A DNA stretch of 6,026 nucleotides from an uncultured Eubacteriales bacterium. GTDB taxonomy: Bacteria > Bacillota > Clostridia > Peptostreptococcales > Anaerovoracaceae. Shown piece by piece: positions 1-5,073 of the stretch (position 1 is its first letter; each line of letters opens with the position of its first letter). Below the pieces are notes generated by a model. The model was not told the DNA's origin, did no database searches, and saw only the letters and a program-made list of their open reading frames with translations. The translations under genes and the position numbers were made by a program. The stretch is from NCBI GenBank assembly GCA_900551415.1, contig URWB01000130.1:1-6026 (forward strand), in the 5' to 3' direction.

Positions 1-254
1 CACATGATTTTGTCGTTGGACAGGCCGGTATTTTTGGCACCAGCATGGTCATTGGCAGTCAGCCAGACGACAGGGTGATAGCTTTCATATTTGTCAACGG
101 ATTTATAACCAATTTTCTGCCCATTAAAAAAGAGTGGTTCGTCATGGAGCGTGGCGTTGTCATATTTCAGATTGGAAGGTGTCAGAAGCAGTTTCCCAGT
201 TGCAAGAATCATCCGATACTTGACGTAGCCTTGCCATCCCTTCAGTCCCCACAT
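1..254 (-). CDS. Unrecognised partial protein, open to the left edge, overlapping the sbcD 3' end
   Basis: This minus-strand frame has no stop from the codon after TGA (266-264) to the window edge. The first ATG is at 254-252, giving 84 complete codons; the C-terminus lies outside. It overlaps the sbcD 3' end (160-254) in another frame. The convincing protein-like part begins about residue 13, with segments such as YRMILATGKLLLTPSNL, DEPLFFNGQKIGYKSV and HPVVWLTAND. The first dozen residues are simply the alternate frame of sbcD, so the ATG has no evident ribosome site and may not be a real start. The frame is more likely the 5'-truncated remainder of a gene fused to sbcD. The spacing of an I-x-x-x-G-x-L-x-L-T/S element and a later PVVWLT strand vaguely recalls small ADP-ribosyltransferase-fold proteins that normally carry an HYT-like motif just before this point. 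That is a weak inference and no function is assigned. Confidence 0.45.
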   Translation of the reverse strand, partial: MWGLKGWQGYVKYRMILATGKLLLTPSNLKYDNATLHDEPLFFNGQKIGYKSVDKYESYHPVVWLTANDHAGAKNTGLSNDKIM

Positions 255-1143
255 AGCGGTCCGTCACATCAAGCTTTATGTAGCCTTTCAATATTTCTTC
301 ATCAAAATCACCATTCATAAGTTCATCAAAAGTTCCCTTTAATGTTACACGCTTATGAAACTGCGGAAGTGGAACCTTTTTTTGTTCAAGCGTGTCGGTA
401 TCTATGATTACAACGCTTTTTTCCTGTTCTTCCTCTCTGCCGAAAGAATATGCCATCGGGGTACCGCTATATCTGATGAAGTTGTTAACCTGCTGTGGTC
501 CATGCAAATGCCCGAGTGCAACATAGTCAAAGCCATCAAACACATACGAGCCTACCATAGTCGCACTTCCTACCACCGCAGCCCTGTCACTTACCGAAGT
601 TTCTGCGTCTACAATAAATGCGTGCGACACAAGAATATTCTTATGCCCCGATACAAAGGCTTCCCTATATTTGTCAAGTACAATCCTGTACGCATCATCC
701 ATTGAATTTACGTCATCTGCCAAGTCCGGATATATCGTCTTTACCTTATCCGTAGAAAACCACGGCAGTAAGTAAATATCCACATCTGCATTCGCCACTT
801 GTGGTTCTTTTTCAAGTGTGCCTGCAATATGAAGTCCACTTTGCACAAGGAGCCTGCTGCATTGCGAAATTCGCTCAGCGCCATCGTGATTTCCCGCAAT
901 CAAATATACAGGAATCTTAAGTCCGCCGCATATATGCGTCATAATCTCATCGTAAAGTTTTAACGCATCCTGCGAGGCAATTCCTTTATCAAAAATATCT
1001 CCGGCAATTAGAATACCTTGAACCTTTTCTTCCTCCGCAATTTCGCAAATCCTATCCACGAAAAATCTTTGGTCTGGCAAATATGAGATGCTGCCTCTCA
1101 TGGTCATTCCCAAATGCCAGTCCGACGTGTGTAATAATTTCAT
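160..1143 (-). CDS. sbcD: SbcD-like exonuclease subunit, C-terminus truncated and replaced
   Basis: SbcD is the Mn-dependent nuclease subunit of the cytoplasmic SbcCD (Mre11-Rad50-type) complex, which processes DNA ends and cleaves hairpins. The calcineurin-type phosphoesterase motifs are all present: DWHLG (D8, H10), GDIFD (D49), GNHD (N85, H86), VSH (H174) and GHLH (H212, H214). The start at 1143 is preferred over an in-frame ATG at 1176 because GGAGG lies 5 nt upstream, the upstream ATG has no ribosome site, and the protein then begins MKLLHTSDWHLG as the family does. From 1143 it is 327 residues, shorter than the usual 370-400. The capping-domain text is normal up to about residue 308 (MARLRQ), where SbcD proteins continue with a YPN-type element and a C-terminal tail. 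Here 19 unrelated residues follow and then a stop, while another frame takes over. No sbcC is visible; it would normally follow directly. The nuclease core is intact, but SbcC contact may be lost, so it may be non-functional. Confidence 0.87.
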   Translation of the reverse strand: MKLLHTSDWHLGMTMRGSISYLPDQRFFVDRICEIAEEEKVQGILIAGDIFDKGIASQDALKLYDEIMTHICGGLKIPVYLIAGNHDGAERISQCSRLLVQSGLHIAGTLEKEPQVANADVDIYLLPWFSTDKVKTIYPDLADDVNSMDDAYRIVLDKYREAFVSGHKNILVSHAFIVDAETSVSDRAAVVGSATMVGSYVFDGFDYVALGHLHGPQQVNNFIRYSGTPMAYSFGREEEQEKSVVIIDTDTLEQKKVPLPQFHKRVTLKGTFDELMNGDFDEEILKGYIKLDVTDRYVGTEGMARLRQVSDDSCNWETASDTFQSEI

Positions 1144-1153
1144 ACCTTCCTCC
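1144..1153 (-). promoter_or_regulatory. Ribosome binding site that sets the sbcD start
   Basis: On the minus strand the sequence reads GGAGGAAGGT directly before ATG 1143, with 5 nt between GGAGG and the ATG. The alternative ATG at 1176 is preceded by AT-rich DNA with no purine-rich site, so the shorter start is the better call. Confidence 0.75.
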
Positions 1154-1178
1154 GAATGTAATCTCTCCTTTTTCATAC

Positions 1179-1195
1179 TAGCTAAACTTTAGTTA
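1179..1195. repeat. Short AT-rich dyad upstream of sbcD
   Basis: The sequence TAGCTAAA-C-TTTAGTTA is a near-perfect dyad (one mismatch in 8-base arms) in the 64-bp gap between the zinc-ribbon gene and sbcD. It could be a weak operator or chance in AT-rich DNA. It has no GC-rich stem or U-tract, so it is not a terminator. The zinc-ribbon gene and sbcD could therefore share a transcript. Confidence 0.25.
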
Positions 1196-1207
1196 CCGTA
1201 TTCTTTT

Positions 1208-1411
1208 TTATGTATGGCGCAGATTTTTTTCTTTGGCCTCTTGGATTTCTTTCTCGATTTGCTGGATCTTCTCTTTGTTTTCTGTACTTTCGATCGTCTT
1301 TCTTAACTCATACTGTTTCCTTTGTAAGGATGTGAGCAATATGATCTCCGGAAACCCACATTCCGGACATGGCCAGCTTTCCGTTTCGGTTCCGCATCTT
1401 GGACAAATCAT
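1208..1411 (-). CDS. Small zinc-ribbon / coiled-coil protein
   Basis: This is a 67-residue cytoplasmic protein with two CxxC knuckles close together at the N-terminus: C3-P-R-C6-G and C15-P-E-C18-G. This is the signature of a compact zinc ribbon. From about residue 30 to 62 follows a highly charged Lys/Glu/Gln/Ile-rich helix likely to form a coiled coil. The start is well supported: AGGAGGT at 1417-1423 lies 5 nt before the ATG. The gene sits 64 bp upstream of sbcD on the same strand with no terminator between them, so co-transcription is plausible. Short zinc ribbons of this type occur as adaptor, regulatory or uncharacterised proteins in Bacillota. The sequence does not say whether this one binds nucleic acid or a protein partner, and no gene name is warranted. 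Confidence 0.75.
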   Translation of the reverse strand: MICPRCGTETESWPCPECGFPEIILLTSLQRKQYELRKTIESTENKEKIQQIEKEIQEAKEKNLRHT

Positions 1412-1426
1412 TTTTTACCTCCTGCT

Positions 1427-1477
1427 CTAGGATATCGGAATTCCCTGCTGTTTCATTCTCGTCCATTTGTCATACAT
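1427..1477 (-). CDS. Possible 16-codon leader peptide or relic C-terminus
   Basis: ATG 1477 opens a 16-residue frame (MYDKWTRMKQQGIPIS) whose TAG lies 3 nt before the AGGAGGT of the zinc-ribbon gene. The frame stays open upstream, with a GTG at 1501, to stops near 1527. It reads like natural protein sequence, but its ribosome site is weak (AGGAAG about 11 nt upstream). It could be a translated leader, the remaining 3' end of a disrupted gene, or chance. Confidence 0.18.
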   Translation of the reverse strand: MYDKWTRMKQQGIPIS

Positions 1478-1523
1478 TTCGTATGTTACTTCCTGTAACA
1501 CGCGAAGTGTTACATATATAACA
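1471..1523. repeat. Chain of overlapping palindromes with recurring TGTTA/GTAAC arms
   Basis: Four inverted repeats overlap in 53 bp: CATAC-N5-GTATG (1471-1485), GTTAC-N5-GTAAC (1485-1499), TGTAACAC-GCGAA-GTGTTACA (1494-1514, perfect 8-bp arms) and TGTTA-N6-TAACA (1508-1523). The same half-site TGTTA(C) recurs in alternating orientation, and GTGTTA appears again at 1550-1555. The arrangement fits multiple binding sites for a dimeric regulator, or a structured 5' leader of the leftward transcript. No T-tract follows in either direction that would make it a terminator. Confidence 0.5.
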
Positions 1524-1643
1524 GAATTTTATCATACTCTTTTCAGAACGTGTTATGCACCATGCTAAATCCTCACGAAAACCACCACCTCCCTTTGCTG
1601 CATTTTCTCACATTCAAACATTGGAAATTTCTTTTGCACGCCA

Positions 1644-1673
1644 TTGACAGGAGTATCATCGTAATGATATAAT
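1644..1673 (+). promoter_or_regulatory. Strong sigma-A-type promoter of the toxin-antitoxin-like pair
   Basis: Both hexamers match consensus: TTGACA (1644-1649) and TATAAT (1668-1673), separated by 18 bp. Transcription would start near 1680, giving a leader of about 33 nt before ATG 1713. An operator palindrome fills the spacer and reaches into the -10 element, and a second covers the predicted start, so strong promoter activity is presumably held in check by repression. Confidence 0.85.
1654..1669. promoter_or_regulatory. Operator copy 1 (TATCAT-N4-ATGATA)
   Basis: This is a perfect 6-bp-arm palindrome, TATCAT-CGTA-ATGATA, lying between the -35 and -10 and overlapping the first two bases of TATAAT. 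A bound dimer would exclude RNA polymerase. The likely ligand is the XRE-type HTH protein encoded by the second gene of the same operon (2374-3024); this is inferred from position and from the habit of antitoxins with such domains. Confidence 0.75.
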
Positions 1674-1680
1674 CTATGTA

Positions 1681-1696
1681 TATCATCACAATGATA
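1681..1696. promoter_or_regulatory. Operator copy 2 (TATCAT-N4-ATGATA)
   Basis: A second copy with identical arms and a different spacer, TATCAT-CACA-ATGATA, starts exactly 27 bp after copy 1. It covers the predicted transcription start and ends 2 nt before the toxin-gene ribosome site. Conserved arms with a varied spacer in two adjacent copies argue strongly for a real protein-binding site. A lone half-site, TATCAT, also occurs at 1530-1535. Confidence 0.75.
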
Positions 1697-1698
1697 AT

Positions 1699-1704
1699 GG
1701 AGGT
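1699..1704 (+). promoter_or_regulatory. Ribosome binding site of the DUF3990-like gene
   Basis: GGAGGT lies 8 nt before ATG 1713, which selects this ATG over the in-frame ATG at 1722. Only 2 nt separate it from operator copy 2. Confidence 0.75.
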
Positions 1705-1712
1705 ATCTCTTT

Positions 1713-2411
1713 ATGAGTTTTATGCAGCTGTTTCACGGAACCGATCATATCATCGAGGTTCCGGATATCCATATCGGCAATCCCCACAATGACTACGGCA
1801 TGGGGTTCTATTGCACGCGGGTCGACGAGATGGCACGAGAGTGGGCATGTAAAAAGAACACCGACGGTTTTGTTAATATCTACAGCTTGGATACGGAAGG
1901 TCTAAAAACACTGAATCTGTTGGACGGGAATCATACAGTCCTCAACTGGATCGCGTTGCTGCTGCAGTTCCGTACCTTCAAGCTTGACTCTGCGGTTGCG
2001 CTTGACGCAAGAGATTACATCATTGAGCATTACGCGATTGATCTTGGCGACTATGACATTGTGGTCGGTTACCGTGCGGACGACTCCTATTTTCAGTATG
2101 CAGAGTCTTTCGTTTCCAATACTTTGCCGCTCAGAAGCCTGAATTTGGCATTGAAACTCGGAAAACTCGGCGAGCAAACAGTGGTCATCTCGCCAAAAGC
2201 CTTTGCACGTTTACGTTTCACCGACGTATATCCGGTAGATAAAAGCATCTATTATCCGAAGTTTCTGTATCGTGATACCAAGGCAAGGGATGCTTACCGT
2301 AAAGAGATCAAGAAGAGCAAATCCTATCGAAATGATATTTTTGTACTTGATATTTTGAGAGAGGAGATGAGCAATGATGACCCACGCATACAGCGCAGCC
2401 TATTTGAGTAA
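1713..2411 (+). CDS. DUF3990-like protein, probable ADP-ribosyltransferase-fold toxin
   Basis: This is a 232-residue soluble protein without signal or membrane segments. The N-terminus has LFHGTD (H8) followed about 20 residues later by DYGMGFYCT (Y33), then a central DIVVGYRADDSYF element (115-127) and a late strand EQTVVIS (154-160). This order is what I recognise from the DUF3990 family, whose H-G-T/S and G-x-GFY-x-T motifs resemble the first two catalytic motifs of ADP-ribosyltransferases. The acidic third residue cannot be fixed by eye; E154 is one candidate. DUF3990 proteins usually sit beside small partner genes. Here the partner is a larger HTH protein whose start overlaps this gene by 38 nt, implying translational coupling. 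The gene is first in an operon behind a strong promoter with two operators. Toxin activity, NAD use and target are inferred, not seen. The last 30 residues are charged and partly shared with the overlap. Confidence 0.8.
   Translation: MSFMQLFHGTDHIIEVPDIHIGNPHNDYGMGFYCTRVDEMAREWACKKNTDGFVNIYSLDTEGLKTLNLLDGNHTVLNWIALLLQFRTFKLDSAVALDARDYIIEHYAIDLGDYDIVVGYRADDSYFQYAESFVSNTLPLRSLNLALKLGKLGEQTVVISPKAFARLRFTDVYPVDKSIYYPKFLYRDTKARDAYRKEIKKSKSYRNDIFVLDILREEMSNDDPRIQRSLFE
2361..2366 (+). promoter_or_regulatory. Ribosome binding site of the HTH gene, inside the toxin gene
   Basis: GAGGAG lies 7 nt before ATG 2374 and 10 nt before the adjacent ATG at 2377. Either of the tandem ATGs could be used; the first has the better spacing. 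The site lies inside the upstream reading frame, so translation of the two genes is probably coupled. Confidence 0.7.
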
Positions 2412-3024
2412 TGCAAAGGAGCTTCTATCCTCATTCTTTGACTACGCAATCAACGACTGCCAGTTAAAGCCGGATTGGATCGCAGCACTGTTTGTCAACA
2501 CAGGTTATGCCAAGCAGTTCGAACGCGGCAATCCTGCTTATATCGCAGGCATGTCCGGCGTGGAACTTGCCCGTGCTGTCATCGTGAAGGCCTACGGGAG
2601 CCGGGAATTTCCGCCGCCCACAAACACGGAGGATTATTCCCCCGCGTATTGGGCAGGTTGGGCACTTGCCGAATATCAATGGTTCTGCGGCCGCAGGTTC
2701 AAAGACATCTTTGCGCGCATCCCTTTGACAAAGATTATCGATATGTATTCCGTATATCACGAAATGGATATTACGAGTTTCATCGACGCCATGGAAGTGT
2801 TCTACAAGGCTGCGGAGGGCGATTCTAAGCTGAAACGCATTCGTGAAAGCCGAGGCTTATCGCAATCCGAACTCGCAGAAGAATCAGGTGTGCATCTTCG
2901 CAACATTCAGATGTACGAACAGCGCGTCAACAACATCGATAAAGCACAAGCACATATGCTTTATAAGCTTTCTCGGGTTCTTGGCTGCGACATGGAAGAC
3001 CTTCTTGAAAATCCAATGATTTAA
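2374..3024 (+). CDS. Two-domain XRE-type HTH protein, probable antitoxin and autorepressor
   Basis: This is a 216-residue cytoplasmic protein. Residues about 8-145 form an N-terminal domain rich in aromatic residues, with segments such as KPDWIAALFVNTGYAKQFE (32-50), GMSGVELARAVI (59-70), YWAGWALAEYQWFCGRRF (92-109) and FARIPLTKII (113-122). I recognise this as recurring in Bacillota HTH proteins, but I know of no assigned function. Residues about 152-211 are a Cro/CI-type helix-turn-helix: LSQSELAEESGV, then the recognition helix around HLRNIQMYEQ, ending GCDMEDLL. It follows the DUF3990-like gene with a 38-nt overlap. The simplest reading is that the N-terminal domain neutralises the toxin and the HTH binds the paired operators at 1654-1696. 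Toxin-first order with the regulator second is also seen in HigBA-type modules. The stop codon overlaps that of the convergent kinase gene, so no terminator separates them. Confidence 0.8.
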   Translation: MMTHAYSAAYLSNAKELLSSFFDYAINDCQLKPDWIAALFVNTGYAKQFERGNPAYIAGMSGVELARAVIVKAYGSREFPPPTNTEDYSPAYWAGWALAEYQWFCGRRFKDIFARIPLTKIIDMYSVYHEMDITSFIDAMEVFYKAAEGDSKLKRIRESRGLSQSELAEESGVHLRNIQMYEQRVNNIDKAQAHMLYKLSRVLGCDMEDLLENPMI

Positions 3025-4319
3025 TCAGCTTCTTTCGCCAAACTCTCCGGCAGCGGGAAGCCGATGCGTGCCTTGAACTGGTCGCAGTCGATGGCGATGT
3101 CAAAATCGCCGCCGAGCGCTGCGGTGTAGGTGCTGACGATTGCCAGACCCAGACCGTTGCCCTCGCTGCTGCGCGCCTTATCGCCGCGCGCGAAACGTTC
3201 GACGATCTCTTCTTTTTCAAAGTTGATTGGATAGCCGGAGGTATTCGTAATCTCAAAGACGATCTTTCTGCGAATCTCAATATGCAGATCTTCCTTGCTT
3301 ACAAAGGTCTTGAGGAACACGCGCGTGCCCGAAGCCGCGTATTTCAGCGCGTTTTCAATCAGATTCTGGCAAACGCGATACAGATACACACTATCCGTCA
3401 TCAGCTGATCCGGCGCAGCATCGAAGCAAACCACGAATTCCAGATCTGCCGCGTCGATCCGATCCTTCATATCCGCAAGAATCTGCGTCAGCAAGGTGTG
3501 GAAGCTGAGCGGCTCCTCATGCAGCTCGATATTGCCGCTGCTGGCTTTTGCCAAAGAAAACAAGCTGCTGATCATTTCTTTGAGTTTTTCGGCGCGGCTT
3601 GCGATCACCTCGACATAATCGCGGGCAGCATCGCCGAGTTCCTCTTTTTTGAGCAGCTCGATATAGCCGACCATCGAGGTCAGCGGCGTCTTGAGGTCAT
3701 GTGAAACATTGGAGATCAGATCAACCTTGAGCTGCTCACTTTTAGCCGCCTTTTCCATGCTTTCCTTTTCGACCTGCAGCGCCCTCGCCACCCGCGTGCG
3801 ATTCAGCTCCTTGAGTCCCGCGACAAACGCGTCCAGTTTGGCTTTCATAAAGCGTTTCAAGGTCATCGACAGCGCTAGATACTGCAGCAGAACCGTAAAA
3901 AACAATAGATAAAAATACGCGTAGTTCGGCAGATACCAGATGCCATCCGTCACCTTTTTGATGACGAAGAATACGGCAACGCCCGCCAAGGCGGCACCGG
4001 CGATGTACAGCAGCCCCTTTCCCTGCTCCTGACTGCGTGCGGACCATATCTCATAAAAGTCTTCGTCAAGCGTTTCCCATGCCGCATAGCGCTTTTGCAA
4101 ATGGCAGGCAAACCACCGGGAAAGCGCCGCCGCCCCGATCAGATTCATCGCCAGCCCAAAGCTCCAGACGATGCGGGTGTTCATCCGGCGATAGTTGAAA
4201 GCCAGCAGCAGAAACAGCGCCAAGGCGAGCAGCGCCAAAAATCCGGTCAGAATCTGCGTCCGATGCGCCAGCCAAAACGCGCGGATGTTATTTTTGGTGT
4301 TTTTCCATTTTGTACCCAA
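3021..4319 (-). CDS. Membrane sensor histidine kinase of a two-component system
   Basis: This 432-residue kinase pairs with the regulator just upstream. Four hydrophobic segments are visible at about 22-42, 48-67, 103-120 and 131-154, in two pairs with only short loops, so there is no large extracellular sensor domain. A coiled linker (about 160-198) leads to the H-box SHDLKTPLTS (H207), the N-box NLIENALKY (319-327), an F-box FARGD (376-380) and the G2 box GNGLGLAIV (387-395). The usual DxGxG G1 box is replaced by EITNTSGYPI (356-365), a variant I associate with VanS-like Bacillota kinases. The start is TTG at 4319: an in-frame stop lies seven codons upstream, no ATG precedes the first membrane segment, and AAGGTGG (4329-4335) is well placed. 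It overlaps the regulator gene by 32 nt. The signal is unknown, and no resistance genes in the window support a specific role. Confidence 0.92.
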   Translation of the reverse strand: MGTKWKNTKNNIRAFWLAHRTQILTGFLALLALALFLLLAFNYRRMNTRIVWSFGLAMNLIGAAALSRWFACHLQKRYAAWETLDEDFYEIWSARSQEQGKGLLYIAGAALAGVAVFFVIKKVTDGIWYLPNYAYFYLLFFTVLLQYLALSMTLKRFMKAKLDAFVAGLKELNRTRVARALQVEKESMEKAAKSEQLKVDLISNVSHDLKTPLTSMVGYIELLKKEELGDAARDYVEVIASRAEKLKEMISSLFSLAKASSGNIELHEEPLSFHTLLTQILADMKDRIDAADLEFVVCFDAAPDQLMTDSVYLYRVCQNLIENALKYAASGTRVFLKTFVSKEDLHIEIRRKIVFEITNTSGYPINFEKEEIVERFARGDKARSSEGNGLGLAIVSTYTAALGGDFDIAIDCDQFKARIGFPLPESLAKEAD

Positions 4320-5001
4320 TGCCCCATACCACCTTTACATATCTTGGATTTTTCGGATCGATCTCGATTTTTTCCCGGATGTGCCGGATATGCACCATGA
4401 CCGTATTTTCCACCGAAAAATCCGCATTCTCATTCCATACGTTTTCGTAGATCTGCGCCGCTGAAAAGACCTGTCCGATGTGCCGCATCAAAAGCTCCGT
4501 AATTTTGTACTCCGTCGCGGTCAGCCGCACCGCCTCGCCATCCACAAACAACAGTTTTTGCCGCATATCCAAGGTCAGACCGCCGTTGACGATCTCATCC
4601 GCCTTCTGCTCCGCTGCCGGGTGACTGCCGCCGTAAGCCTTGTATCGCCGCAGCTGTGCCTGCACGCGCGCCAAAAGTTCTGCCGGATTATACGGCTTTT
4701 CGATGTAGTCATCCGCGCCCAGCAGCAAGCCGGAGACCTTGTCGCTCTCTTCGGTTTTGGCAGAAAGCATGATCGCCGGAATATTGTGGCTCTCTCGAAT
4801 TTTCATCAGAGCCGAAAGTCCGTTCAGCCGCGGCATCATCACGTCCAGCAGGATCAGATCCGGCTGGCCTTTTTCAAGCACGCTGAGAGCCTCCATACCG
4901 TCATAGGCCGTCAGAATCTCATAGCCCTCGATGGCCAGCAGCTTGCCGAGCGAATCGACGATCTCCCGATTGTCATCCACGATCAATATCGTACCTTTCA
5001 T
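4288..5001 (-). CDS. OmpR/PhoB-family response regulator
   Basis: This is a 237-residue cytoplasmic transcription regulator. The receiver domain (about 1-118) has the acidic pocket D9-D10, phosphoacceptor D53 in LLDVMMP, the switch S80 and K102 in EKPYNPAELL. The C-terminal winged-helix domain (about 137-232) has the conserved LTATEYKITELL segment, the transactivation loop, a recognition helix around NTVMVHIRHIREKI, and the terminal wing YVKVVWGIGYKM. Length and domain order are normal for the family. The start is supported by AGGAGA 9 nt upstream (5011-5016). The kinase starts inside the 3' end of this gene, so the two are co-translated. The closest broad match is the VanR-like group, but there are no resistance genes here. 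An 11-bp-period TTAAGA repeat upstream suggests that it regulates its own promoter. Confidence 0.94.
   Translation of the reverse strand: MKGTILIVDDNREIVDSLGKLLAIEGYEILTAYDGMEALSVLEKGQPDLILLDVMMPRLNGLSALMKIRESHNIPAIMLSAKTEESDKVSGLLLGADDYIEKPYNPAELLARVQAQLRRYKAYGGSHPAAEQKADEIVNGGLTLDMRQKLLFVDGEAVRLTATEYKITELLMRHIGQVFSAAQIYENVWNENADFSVENTVMVHIRHIREKIEIDPKNPRYVKVVWGIGYKMEKHQK
4329..4335 (-). promoter_or_regulatory. Ribosome binding site supporting the TTG start of the kinase
   Basis: The minus strand reads AAGGTGG here, one mismatch from the ideal AAGGAGG, 9 nt before TTG 4319. It lies inside the regulator gene. The rare start codon and imperfect site would keep kinase levels below those of the regulator. 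Confidence 0.55.
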
Positions 5002-5036
5002 ATCCCGTTCTCTCCTTTTTCCCCTTCTTTGCTGCT

Positions 5037-5065
5037 ATCATACCACCCGCGCCGAAAAAAGACTG
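5037..5065 (-). promoter_or_regulatory. Probable activator-dependent promoter of the two-component operon
   Basis: On the minus strand TATGAT (5042-5037) is a good -10. The hexamer 17 bp upstream is CAGTCT, a very poor -35. A direct repeat matching OmpR-type spacing lies just upstream. A good -10 with a poor -35 and an adjacent activator-type site suggests that phosphorylated regulator activates its own operon. Confidence 0.5.
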
Positions 5066-5073
5066 CAGATTTT

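Larger units (their letters stand above)
1412..1712. other. Divergent intergenic region (301 bp)
   Basis: This gap separates the leftward zinc-ribbon/sbcD genes from the rightward toxin-antitoxin-like pair. Its left half (1471-1523) is packed with overlapping short palindromes. Its right half (1644-1704) holds a strong rightward promoter, two operator copies and a ribosome binding site. The middle (about 1524-1640) contains no gene I can support. A short minus-strand frame ends at 1565 and another (1427-1477) ends 3 nt before the zinc-ribbon Shine-Dalgarno site. No convincing leftward promoter with both hexamers could be picked out. Confidence 0.7.

Noticed and set aside
1144..1176. Longer sbcD start at ATG 1176 (11 extra residues)
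   Set aside because: No ribosome site precedes it, whereas ATG 1143 has GGAGG at good spacing and gives the usual MKLLHTSDWHLG beginning.
1471..1523. CRISPR-like repeat array
   Set aside because: The repeated units are short half-sites in alternating orientation with no constant spacer length; they are palindromes, not direct repeats with spacers.
1565..1621. Minus-strand frame MFECEKMQQREVVVFVRI ending at 1565, open upstream through the toxin promoter
   Set aside because: It reads somewhat like a protein tail, but it has no start signal and its upstream extension is only the complement of the promoter and operators. Too short to support as a gene or relic.
2475..2828. 117-residue open frame inside the HTH gene
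   Set aside because: It is an alternate frame of a well-supported gene, Cys/Arg/His-rich in the manner of shadow translations, with no ribosome site.
1713..3024. Prophage or transposon carrying the toxin-antitoxin-like pair
   Set aside because: No integrase, transposase, terminal inverted repeats or convincing target duplication was found around the module.
3282..3704. Plus-strand open frame opposite the kinase gene
   Set aside because: Antisense shadow of the conserved kinase core; no motif and no promoter.
3021..5001. Vancomycin-resistance vanRS operon
   Set aside because: The regulator and kinase resemble that broad group, but no vanH/A/X-type genes are present. The resemblance is family-level only.
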